DNA of 21,050 nucleotides from Halomonas sp. UBA3074. Lineage in GTDB: Bacteria > Pseudomonadota > Gammaproteobacteria > Pseudomonadales > Halomonadaceae. This document shows positions 15,357 to 21,050 of this stretch, one piece after another; position 1 is the stretch's first letter; every line of letters begins with the position of its first letter. The stretch spans positions 1-21,050 of the forward strand of contig NZ_DFBS01000016.1 of assembly GCF_002366715.1 (NCBI RefSeq), in the 5' to 3' direction. The position numbers were made by a program, and so were the translations under genes. The notes beneath the pieces are model-generated. The model had not been told where the DNA came from. It did not search any database and was given only the letters and a program-made list of their open reading frames with translations.

Positions 15357-15390
15357 CTAGTGAGATATTGATGATAGCCTTCGTTTCGTA

Positions 15391-15418
15391 CTTGAGTGGC
15401 TTGCTATAGTCACTTAAG
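15391..15418. promoter_or_regulatory. Imperfect inverted repeat upstream of gntR
   Basis: CTTGAGTG (15391-15398) and CACTTAAG (15411-15418) match at 7 of 8 positions around a 12-base spacer that contains CTATAG. It may be an operator or part of the leader. It differs from the palindromes at 10111-10126. Confidence 0.3.
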
Positions 15419-15440
15419 CGAAGCTGATATAGGTGAATTT

Positions 15441-15461
15441 ATGGCCCTGCTGGAATATTGA
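15441..15461 (+). CDS. Possible 6-codon leader ORF before gntR
   Basis: ATG GCC CTG CTG GAA TAT TGA, with AGGTGA four bases before the ATG. The stop lies two bases before the likely gntR start, and the gntR ribosome binding site (GGAA) is inside the ORF, so translation of the two could be coupled. Too short to judge from sequence alone. Confidence 0.3.
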   Translation: MALLEY

Positions 15462-15463
15462 GT

Positions 15464-16141
15464 ATGAATATAATGAAGAGCAATCAAGCAGTCTCTACGA
15501 GCAGCTTCGCATACGCCACTATACGTGACAGGATAATTAACCTGTCCCTGAAGCCGGGAGAAAAGATTTCGGAAAAAGAGCTTGCTGATGAATTCAGTCT
15601 TAGCCGGACGCCGATACGGGAAGCGATGATCCGGCTCCAGTATGATGGCTTCGTGGATATCCTTGCACAGCGGGGTACTTACGTCACGCCAATTAAGAAG
15701 GATACTGTGATGGCGGCGCATTATGCGCGTTCCACACTTGAGTGTGCCCTAGTCCAGGATGCAGCTAGGCAATGTACTGAACAGCAGATCATTGATCTGA
15801 AGCTAAATCTTGATGAGCAGGAAGCTGCCTGTCGTAGAAAGACCTACCTTGATATCGAGCGCCTTGACGAAGAATTACACGCAAAAATAGCGGAAGCAGC
15901 CGGTTATAGTGAAGTATGGGACGTTATTTATCCTGTACGTCTACATATCAACCGGGTGCGGATGCTATTTCTTGAAGAGCAGCGTATTCCATCCATTATC
16001 AGTGAGCATGCTGCCTTGATAAGTGCTATTGAGGCTCGCGAACCGGCACAGGCGCTAGATGCCATGCAAATTCATCTCTCTTATATTCAGACGAACCTAG
16101 CCAAACTGGCTGATGCTTACTCGGAATATATTAATAGCTAG
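15464..16141 (+). CDS. GntR family transcriptional regulator, FCD-domain (FadR subfamily)
   Basis: A 225-aa regulator with an N-terminal winged helix-turn-helix (about residues 10-76: FAYATIRDRIINLSLKPGEK, then LADEFSLSRTPIREAMIRLQ and the wing QRGTYVTP). This is followed by an all-helical FCD ligand domain (about 85-215) with the Asp/His metal-binding pattern (LDEELHAKIAEAAG, SEHAALISAIEAREPA, AMQIHLSYI). Such proteins repress catabolic genes until an organic acid binds. It ends the TRAP/dehydrogenase cluster and is the only obvious local regulator. Its likely target is the palindromic site between araD1 and dctP. The ATG at 15464 is chosen over a TTG at 15458 because GGAA lies 9 bases before it; an ATG at 15473 is another option. 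Confidence 0.88.
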   Translation: MNIMKSNQAVSTSSFAYATIRDRIINLSLKPGEKISEKELADEFSLSRTPIREAMIRLQYDGFVDILAQRGTYVTPIKKDTVMAAHYARSTLECALVQDAARQCTEQQIIDLKLNLDEQEAACRRKTYLDIERLDEELHAKIAEAAGYSEVWDVIYPVRLHINRVRMLFLEEQRIPSIISEHAALISAIEAREPAQALDAMQIHLSYIQTNLAKLADAYSEYINS

Positions 16142-16471
16142 TAGTAATTGAAAGTTAACACCTAACAGGTCACCGCACACGGGACTACAGTGTTTCCCTC
16201 CTGTCAGGTTGCGCGGGGTCGGTGGCCGACAGATTGGAACTACGCACCGGGATAAGCCCCAGGAGATAGAACTAATCGGCCGCATTTTTTTCTACTGCGC
16301 TGAGCCCGCCTTTTTCATCGTGGGGCCGAACGATCGTTTTGAAGCCAGTGGCTGTCGGCACGAACCTGCCTCAACAACTTTTGTCTTAACAATTCGACTT
16401 GGTTAGGAGAAGCGCTATGCTCCATGATCGCAATAATAGGCTAGAAGTGTCCGGAGAACATAGGGCAGTCC
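16142..16471. other. Gap between gntR and the dehydratase relic
   Basis: About 330 bases without a supportable gene. A plus-strand open frame (16209-16406) has no ribosome binding site and no family features. No clear terminator for gntR: only short stems such as ACCT-AAC-AGGT around 16160. Confidence 0.3.
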
Positions 16472-16855
16472 AAGGATGGTATTCGTGAAGCAGGAGGGAA
16501 CTCCTCGAGTTTCCTATGCACCCCTTTCGCGAGAAAGTGCGGCGTTCGACAGCGGCGCTGGAACGCAACTTGGCTTACCTGGGATTCGGCCGAATTCCTG
16601 CACGATTACCCCCTGGACGGCGTGGTGCTGGATACCGGCTGCGAAAAGACCACCCTGTTCTGCCTGATGGCGGCGCCAACCGTCAATATTCCCGCCATCA
16701 TGCTTTCGGGCGGCCCCATGTTCAATGGATGGCGCGGTAATGAAAGTATCGGATCGGGAAGCATTATCTGGGCATTGTGCAAACGTTTGGCAGCTGGCGA
16801 CATCGGCTACGATGAGTTTCTTTTTCGGGCCACCAAATCCGCGTCTTCCATTGGT
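16472..16855 (+). pseudogene. Fragment of an IlvD/Edd-family aldonate dehydratase
   Basis: Pieces in consecutive frames spell part of a pentonate/dihydroxyacid dehydratase. They are KDGIREAGG (from 16472), then in another frame LEFPMHPFREKVRRSTAALE with RNLAYLG (about 16506-16580), then back in the first frame AEFLHDYPLDGVVL, TGCEKTTLFCLMAAPTVNIP, AIMLSGGPMFNGW and SGSIIWALCKRLAAGDIGYD to SASSIG. This order is that of L-arabinonate-type dehydratases, whose cluster cysteine sits in GC(D/E)KTT. At least two frameshifts are present, and both the N-terminal part and the roughly 400 residues after SASSIG are missing, so it is inactive. The aldonate dehydratase step directly precedes AraD1 in the pathway, which links this relic with the AraD1-KGSADH operon 6 kb away. 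Confidence 0.82.
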
Positions 16856-17163
16856 CGAGGGAAATGCGATATATCAGTCCACGCTGAATGGCCGCTCTTG
16901 GCCGATAGCGGCCAAGCCAACTTTGGTGATGCAGAGTTGCATATCCGAGAATCATGGCACTGAATGCATCTGTTGCCAGGGAGAGAATTGCTTAGCCTGT
17001 GCTGTTTAGGTGTGTTGTTATTATCTGTATCAACCTGATGGTCGAGAGGAAATTGAACTGACGCCTGATAGCGCCATCGAAGGAAATATCAGATAAAGGT
17101 CGGCTTTTGCTGACAAGCTATTACTACCCGTTCTTGCAGGATGGGGTCTTCGCGGAGAACTTT
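16856..17163. other. Gap after the dehydratase relic
   Basis: No supportable gene; residual open frames are short and featureless. GGCCGCT (16890-16896) and AGCGGCC (16907-16913) form a perfect inverted repeat within a sequence related to the CCAAAAGCGG motif near 865-916. Confidence 0.35.
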
Positions 17164-17331
17164 ATGGATTATGAACATGCAGTTGTGAAATTCGAAGACG
17201 GGATTGGCACCCTGTTCTGCAACGGCTGCGGCATTATCATCGCTGAGGGTACCCAGCATGAGGATAGAGAGCACTACTGTACCATGTGCATGAGCGGCAA
17301 TTGCAAAGCAAAATTCAAGGACGGAAACTGA
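17164..17331 (+). CDS. Small zinc-ribbon-like protein, 55 aa
   Basis: I do not recognise the family. The 55-aa product, from the ATG at 17164, has CNGC (residues 19-22) and CTMC followed by a further Cys (CTMCMSGNCKAKF), a Cys-x2-Cys ... Cys-x2-Cys layout typical of a single zinc ribbon, plus an extra cysteine. A GGAGAA site lies 4 bases before this ATG, while the longer open frame to 17107 would need a TTG with no such site, so I take the short form. It stands alone, convergent with the recombination module and followed 140 bases later by a terminator. Role unknown; a small DNA-, RNA- or protein-binding protein is possible. Confidence 0.55.
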   Translation: MDYEHAVVKFEDGIGTLFCNGCGIIIAEGTQHEDREHYCTMCMSGNCKAKFKDGN

Positions 17332-17380
17332 CATTCCCAGCCCGCTACGCTCCGCGTTTTAGGAAAGGGGGCATGGAATA

Positions 17381-17395
17381 GATGTTGTGAACATC
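17381..17395. repeat. 15-bp palindrome GATGTT-GTG-AACATC
   Basis: Perfect 6-bp arms with a 3-base spacer in the convergent intergenic region between the zinc-ribbon ORF and radC. It could be an operator half-site pair or a recombination-site remnant; nothing else supports either. Confidence 0.3.
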
Positions 17396-17470
17396 ATTAA
17401 TCTGAAAACTCTTTAACATCCGCTCTTGGCTGTTTGCTGAAGTAACGAAAAAATAAAGCCAGTTTGACGG

Positions 17471-17501
17471 ATGGAGCTGCCATGATGGCAGCTCCATTTT
17501 A
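17471..17501 (+). terminator. Terminator between convergent genes
   Basis: ATGGAGCTGCCA (17471-17482) and TGGCAGCTCCAT (17486-17497) form a perfect 12-bp stem with loop TGA, followed by TTTTATA on the plus strand. It lies between the plus-strand zinc-ribbon ORF and the minus-strand radC, so it may serve both. On the minus side the T run (in CTTTATTTTTTC) comes about 13 bases later. Confidence 0.75.
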
Positions 17502-17514
17502 TATCAGCATCCAC

Positions 17515-18012
17515 TTACAAATACCCCATCTCCGCAAACGACTTACACCCATCACTACCCACCACCACGTGGTCAATCACCCGTATATCCATCAAGCCAA
17601 GCGCTTCTTTCAGTCGCTCGGTAATACGCCGATCCGCATCACTAGGCTCAGGATCGCCACTAGGGTGGTTATGAACGAGGATCACAGCGGCGGCGTTGTA
17701 AGCGAGCGCTGCCTTTAGTACCTCTCGTGGGTACACGCTGGCTGAATCAATGGTGCCGCGAAACAGCTCTTCAAAGCGGATGACACGGTGTTGGCTGTCG
17801 AGGAACAGCACGCTGAAGACTTCGTACTCATAGTCCTGCAGCAACAGCTGCAGGTGCTCAAACGCCTGCGAGGGCTGGGATATCTTGCGGCCTTTGGCGA
17901 GCTTGCGGCGTGCGAAGCGCTTGGCCATGGCGATGATGTCAGTTTCCGTGACCGGTGACGTGACTAAGTAGGTGCCCGCGACTTCACCGGTTTTGAGTTT
18001 GTTATGGGGCAT
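17515..18012 (-). CDS. radC: RadC-like JAB/MPN domain protein
   Basis: Protein of the RadC (JAB, MPN+) metalloprotease-fold family common on phages and integrative elements; its biochemical role is not settled. From the ATG at 18012 it has 165 aa and the JAMM zinc motif, with His114-x-His116 (LVHNHPSGDP), Ser124 and Asp127 (PSDADRRI) and a preceding Glu at 81-82 (RFEELFRG). The helix-hairpin-helix N-terminal part of chromosomal RadC (about 220 aa) is absent, as is usual for mobile copies. The GGAG site 6 bases before the ATG decides the start; an earlier in-frame TTG at 18024 overlaps that site. It is the last gene of the minus-strand recombination module, and a strong terminator lies immediately before its ribosome binding site. 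Confidence 0.9.
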   Translation of the reverse strand: MPHNKLKTGEVAGTYLVTSPVTETDIIAMAKRFARRKLAKGRKISQPSQAFEHLQLLLQDYEYEVFSVLFLDSQHRVIRFEELFRGTIDSASVYPREVLKAALAYNAAAVILVHNHPSGDPEPSDADRRITERLKEALGLMDIRVIDHVVVGSDGCKSFAEMGYL

Positions 18013-18021
18013 GATGAGCTC

Positions 18022-18059
18022 CAAAAAAATAAAGATGCCGGGGTGGTGGCCCCGGCATC
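18022..18059 (-). terminator. Terminator between yqaJ and radC
   Basis: GATGCCGGGG (18034-18043) and CCCCGGCATC (18050-18059) form a perfect 10-bp, mostly G-C stem with a 6-base loop, followed on the minus strand by TTTATTTTTTT. The radC ribosome binding site starts right after the T run, so radC expression from upstream needs read-through. Confidence 0.88.
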
Positions 18060-18102
18060 TATGTCGTTAATAGTGGATGTGTATTGTGGTTCAGCGGGTG
18101 AG

Positions 18103-18714
18103 TCACGCGGCCATCACTTGACTGATGCGCCGCTCCATCTCTTCATGAAAGGCCTCAACCCGCTCGGCAATCGTGCGAATCAGGGATTCGTCTCGGTAAG
18201 CGCGCTTCACAAATAGCGGCATTCCGGGCCAGTAGCTCACAAAGTCGATCCATTCCCGTTCACTGACCCAGAGCCCACCTTGGCATTGGGGCACGTGCTC
18301 GTCGGGTATTTCCCCGCTGAGCAGCACCTCAATCTGAAACTTGGGCAGCTTGGTCTTGATCTCCAACAGGCCGTTTCTGCCAATCAGGCTATCCGGTGAG
18401 TAGCCCACGTTGTGGTTGAGGATCAGGCCCACTTCTCTAGGCTTCGGTGCGCCGGTCATATCGCGATACAGCGAGCGGGCGACGCTCTCTAGCTCCTGCC
18501 CCCGCTTGGTGTGAGCGTTGCCTTGAAACGGCTCGGCCAGCTCACCGGTCATACGCTCGCCGATCAACTGGTGCATGTAGGTAATGGCTCCGGTACCCAA
18601 CCCACCAGGCCCTTTACCATTCACCAGCAATGCCTTGAGTTCTGACATGGTGACGCGCCCAAGACGCGCCGCCAGCCACTCGGGCGAGCCTTGTGGCATG
18701 GTGAGTATCTGCAT
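18103..18714 (-). CDS. YqaJ-family viral recombinase/exonuclease (lambda Exo type)
   Basis: 5'-3' DNA exonuclease of the lambda exonuclease/YqaJ family, a PD-(D/E)XK nuclease that resects double-strand ends to give single strands for an annealing protein. The 203-aa protein has the N-terminal QGSPEWLAARLGRVTMSE motif (8-25), the helix TKRGQELE (69-76) with Glu residues, and the catalytic set Asp108 (GYSPDSLI) with Glu118-x-Lys120 (LLEIKTK). Gln143-type residues follow in VPQCQGGLWV. A strong AGGAGG site lies 5 bases before the start. It is 39 bases downstream of the ERF annealing protein gene, the usual Exo/SSAP pairing, and is closed by a strong terminator. Confidence 0.9.
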   Translation of the reverse strand: MQILTMPQGSPEWLAARLGRVTMSELKALLVNGKGPGGLGTGAITYMHQLIGERMTGELAEPFQGNAHTKRGQELESVARSLYRDMTGAPKPREVGLILNHNVGYSPDSLIGRNGLLEIKTKLPKFQIEVLLSGEIPDEHVPQCQGGLWVSEREWIDFVSYWPGMPLFVKRAYRDESLIRTIAERVEAFHEEMERRISQVMAA

Positions 18715-18753
18715 ACACGCCTCCTGTGGGCGATGAGTGGTCGGTCTGAGCCG

Positions 18754-19545
18754 CTATTTCACGGCTCGCTTGGTAAGGGATGCCCGTAGTTTGTCAAAGT
18801 CAGCCTGGGGCACCTGAACCGCCGCACCGTATTTGCCGCTGAACCACTCTTGGGTAGCGACTGGGCATTGGCTGATCAAACGCTGAATCTGCCCCGCCTG
18901 AAAGGCCGTGACTCTCTTTACAGCTGCTCGTGTGCTGGTCTGACCGTTATCGTCTTGCCCCCGAGTGGTGATGTTGAGCAACGCGCACAGCACATAGCGC
19001 TTGCCGTAGCTGGTGGACGAACCAAACGCCTGTACCGCGTTCTTGTTACCGCTCATATCCGCAGGCAATAGCATGCTGGTCTCTTCCCGATGGCCGTCCT
19101 TGTGCATCAGCACGCCCGTGACCTGAATACCGCGTTCCTGTGTCTGAATGCGGAAGCTCACTGCGAAGCCGTGCTTTTGTAGGATGGGGCGAACGGTATC
19201 GACGATATCCTCCAGCGTGGCATAGCAGCTGTTGTTGGTTTGCCCACGCTCTTCAATGCTGGGCAACTCGGTCTGCATCGCTGCCATAGCAGCGCTGTAG
19301 GCCATCATGGCCTGGCGGTCCATCACCCGTTCCTGCATCTGTAGCAGGCGCTCCATTTTGTCGATATCGACATCCGGGTTAAGAGCTGCTCGCTCGATGA
19401 CCTGAATAATAGCGGTGCTATCAGCAGTAGGATGCGCTTCTAGCGCCGCTGAGTTTGGGGAATGTTGAGCGTTGGCGTCTGCTGGAATGGAAGGTACTGG
19501 GCCTTTTTGGGGAGACGCATTTACTACATGAGTACGCTGTGCCAT
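18754..19545 (-). CDS. ERF family single-strand annealing protein
   Basis: Phage-type recombinase of the ERF family (as P22 Erf) that anneals complementary single strands, partner of the YqaJ exonuclease. The 263-aa protein has a low-complexity N-terminal region (1-45), a helical part with VMDRQAMMAYSAAMAAMQTE (74-93), and the ERF core: CYATLEDIVDTVRPILQKHG (107-126), AVSFRIQ, TGVLMHKDGH, AFGSSTSYGKRYVLCALLNI (173-192) and TTRGQDDNG. A C-terminal tail may recruit partner proteins. AGGAGG lies just before the start. Such genes protect or assemble incoming mobile DNA; this module has no visible integrase or structural phage genes beside it, so it could belong to a plasmid- or ICE-like island. 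Confidence 0.88.
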   Translation of the reverse strand: MAQRTHVVNASPQKGPVPSIPADANAQHSPNSAALEAHPTADSTAIIQVIERAALNPDVDIDKMERLLQMQERVMDRQAMMAYSAAMAAMQTELPSIEERGQTNNSCYATLEDIVDTVRPILQKHGFAVSFRIQTQERGIQVTGVLMHKDGHREETSMLLPADMSGNKNAVQAFGSSTSYGKRYVLCALLNITTRGQDDNGQTSTRAAVKRVTAFQAGQIQRLISQCPVATQEWFSGKYGAAVQVPQADFDKLRASLTKRAVK

Positions 19546-19607
19546 GGGGCACCTCCTTTTATGTGAATAGAGAAATGCGGGCTAGTCAGCCCTGTTCATG
19601 GGGTGTG

Positions 19608-19802
19608 TCATTTAACGAGCGCCGGAACGTCGGGTAAGTGACGCGCAATGTCAGCGGGATCGATACGCTCCAGGCGTATCTCCGCGCGATAAAACTCGCC
19701 CTGGGCGCACACCAGCGACGTTGCGTTGTGGGCGTCGTGCTCTAGCAGTTGTTTGGTTAGTCGAGTGAGCGCCATCTCAATGGCGTCGGAAATAAAGCTC
19801 AT
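19608..19802 (-). CDS. Small hypothetical protein of the recombination module
   Basis: A 64-aa protein from the ATG at 19802, chosen because AGAGGT lies 7 bases upstream; longer in-frame starts (GTG at 19829, ATG at 19820) have no such site. I recognise no family. It begins with a helix-prone stretch (SFISDAIEMALTRLTKQLLE) and ends in a charged segment (YRAEIRLERIDPADIARHLP). It lies between the DUF932 gene and the ERF gene, both co-directional, and follows a terminator hairpin. It is probably a real part of the module because its frame, start and spacing are all good. Confidence 0.55.
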   Translation of the reverse strand: MSFISDAIEMALTRLTKQLLEHDAHNATSLVCAQGEFYRAEIRLERIDPADIARHLPDVPALVK

Positions 19803-19832
19803 GCAGTTACCTCTCGGCATAAGCCCCACAGC

Positions 19833-19862
19833 AAAACGCCCAGCCTTTTCAGGGGCTGGGCG
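19833..19862 (-). terminator. Terminator after the DUF932 gene
   Basis: CGCCCAGCC (19837-19845) and GGCTGGGCG (19854-19862) form a perfect 9-bp stem with an 8-base loop, followed on the minus strand by TTTTGC. It lies about 65 bases past the DUF932 stop and about 30 bases before the next small gene. Confidence 0.75.
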
Positions 19863-19926
19863 TCTATGCCGTGAGGGTGAGGATGATCATTAGGTGAATC
19901 GCTTGTGGGGGTGGGTGTATGGATGG

Positions 19927-20895
19927 TTAAGACACCAGCTGAAGGGCGGCATCTAAGGCCTCTTGTTTGAGCTGTGCCCCCTGACCAAACCAGGCTGAGT
20001 CCATACGGGTATCGTTACTGCGTGCCCGCTTGTCGTGATCGACGTACTCAGTCACGGCATTGAGCAAGCCCCAGGCCGTGTCTTTGGCGGTCACCAAGTG
20101 AGCGCCACGCCCTTCGCCGTGGTAGAGCTTCTGCACCTTATTCAGCGCTCGGTAGTTGGGCAGTTTGGAGGGATCGTCCAGCGGCTTCTCGGCCCCACAA
20201 ATTACCGACTGAAGATACTGCTGTGCTTCCTGCCGAGTAATTTTACGCTCCGCTAGGGTTTTCATCCGGTACATGAAGTCATTCCATTGCGACACCGAAA
20301 TGCCTAACTGACGCTTCACGGCACGCGGATCAAACTCTGAACGATGGGGCACTTTCACCGCTTGCGACGTGCCATCGACGGCAATTTGCAGCGTGTTGTT
20401 GCACACCACCCGCACCGTGGTGGGTGTGGCCATGGTGGCAAGGGTGCCATCGCAGGAAGTGGCCAACAGCAGGTAGTCATTGACTTCATCCTGACCTTTG
20501 AGCGACGTGCTTAAGCCGCTACGGGCTAACGCCCAGAACTTACGTCCGCCTTTCAGCACGCCTGCTGTCTCCAGCTCATACCCGGCGTATTCCGTCAGGT
20601 CGCGATAGAACTCCAGGATCTCTTCAGGCTGTACCACCTTATAGCGCTGAGACACCACCGATAGCGGTGCTTTGGTATCTGAGCGGTAGAGCACCTTTTG
20701 CTCAGGGAACGAGTGAATGCTGCCAAGGTGGCTAGCTCCTTCGGCGATAAAGCGCACCGGCGCTTCTTCGATATGCCAGTTCATACCGGCCTGTTGCTGC
20801 CAGACCTCCAGCGGTTGATGACGAGACAGCTGTTGCCCCAGGCCATGCCAAGGGGTATCGCCAACGTAAGCCATGTGTTCAACGAGATGTGCCAT
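19927..20895 (-). CDS. DUF932 phage/plasmid-like protein (TIGR03299 type)
   Basis: A 322-aa member of the DUF932 family of phage-, plasmid- and island-borne proteins of unknown biochemical function. The family look is clear: an N-terminal TPWHGLGQQL (14-23), SVVSQRYKVVQPEEILEFY (78-96), GGRKFWALARSG, NDYLLLATSCDGTLATMATP, TTVRVVCNNTLQIAV, and a C-terminal WGLLNAVTEYVDHDKRAR. GAGGAA lies 6 bases before the start. It is the first gene in the window of the minus-strand recombination module and is followed by its own terminator. Its constant company with Exo/SSAP genes suggests a role in element replication or recombination, which is inference. Confidence 0.88.
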   Translation of the reverse strand: MAHLVEHMAYVGDTPWHGLGQQLSRHQPLEVWQQQAGMNWHIEEAPVRFIAEGASHLGSIHSFPEQKVLYRSDTKAPLSVVSQRYKVVQPEEILEFYRDLTEYAGYELETAGVLKGGRKFWALARSGLSTSLKGQDEVNDYLLLATSCDGTLATMATPTTVRVVCNNTLQIAVDGTSQAVKVPHRSEFDPRAVKRQLGISVSQWNDFMYRMKTLAERKITRQEAQQYLQSVICGAEKPLDDPSKLPNYRALNKVQKLYHGEGRGAHLVTAKDTAWGLLNAVTEYVDHDKRARSNDTRMDSAWFGQGAQLKQEALDAALQLVS

Positions 20896-21050
20896 GATAA
20901 TTTCCTCATAGAGTTTTAATCAGTATCAATACAAACCACTCGTCGCCCGCCCTAACAGGAAGCGGGCTAGGCCGTGGTAACGCATACGAGATAGGAATCA
21001 GTGAACTGCGATTAGCGAGAGGGATAGCTAGCCTGGATTTCTCACAGGGT
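20896..21050. other. Leader region upstream of the DUF932 gene
   Basis: The promoter of the minus-strand module should be here. Read on the minus strand there is an AT-rich stretch (TTGTATTGATACTGATTAAA) close to the gene and, further up, a 6-bp inverted repeat (GCCCGC 20945-20950, GCGGGC 20962-20967). I cannot assign -35 and -10 hexamers with confidence. Confidence 0.3.

Noticed and set aside
16209..16406. 65-codon ORF between gntR and the dehydratase relic
   Set aside because: No ribosome binding site or recognisable features; probably chance.
1..21050. CRISPR array, tRNA genes, or a defence island
   Set aside because: No regularly spaced direct repeats, no tRNA cloverleaf noticed, and no nuclease, helicase or toxin-antitoxin set beyond the recombination module and one RHH protein.

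Overview
The window looks like an accessory (island-type) region of a gammaproteobacterium, most likely a Halomonas relative. I infer this from the gene mix: a TRAP sugar-acid or hydroxy-acid transporter, an AraD1/KGSADH pair, a phage-type ERF/YqaJ/RadC/DUF932 block and IS5/IS3 remnants. No rRNA, tRNA or core gene is present to fix the taxon. Base composition is mosaic: the AraD1-KGSADH pair is clearly GC-rich, most of the rest sits nearer 50% GC, and the right-hand recombination block is intermediate.

Layout. (1) 159-779: a short tyrosine recombinase on the minus strand. (2) 1042-3925: a minus-strand operon for a TAT-exported small subunit, a GMC flavoprotein with a 3Fe-4S-type cysteine motif, and glyoxalase I, closed by a good terminator. 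(3) 4177-5917: a ribbon-helix-helix protein, an orphan small ORF and a decayed membrane-protein gene. (4) 6222-7308: an IS5-family element with a broken transposase, abutting an IS3-family orfB fragment. (5) 7408-9995: KGSADH and AraD1 on the minus strand. (6) 10245-16141: a plus-strand cluster of dctP-dctQ-dctM, an FMN (S)-2-hydroxyacid dehydrogenase, an NAD(P) 2-hydroxyacid dehydrogenase and a GntR/FCD regulator. (7) 16472-16855: a frameshifted, truncated IlvD/Edd-type aldonate dehydratase relic. (8) 17164-17331: a tiny zinc-ribbon-like ORF. (9) 17515-20895: a minus-strand recombination module of DUF932, a small ORF, ERF annealase, YqaJ exonuclease and RadC/JAB.

How the genes may work together. 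AraD1 (2-keto-3-deoxypentonate dehydratase) and KGSADH are the last two steps of the non-phosphorylated pentose (Weimberg-type) route to 2-oxoglutarate. The dehydratase relic is the kind of enzyme that supplies their substrate, so the window appears to hold a sugar-acid catabolic locus partly destroyed by IS activity and deletion. The divergent TRAP operon would import an acid substrate, and its two dehydrogenases act on 2-hydroxyacids. Overlapping palindromes in the shared AraD1/dctP intergenic region are the best candidate operator for the GntR protein. The right-hand genes form an Exo plus single-strand-annealing pair typical of phages and integrative elements. I see no clearly new defence or mobile system. 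The most interesting points are the broken pentonate pathway, terminators placed directly before ribosome binding sites in the recombination module, and the GMC/TAT/glyoxalase operon that lacks a cytochrome gene.
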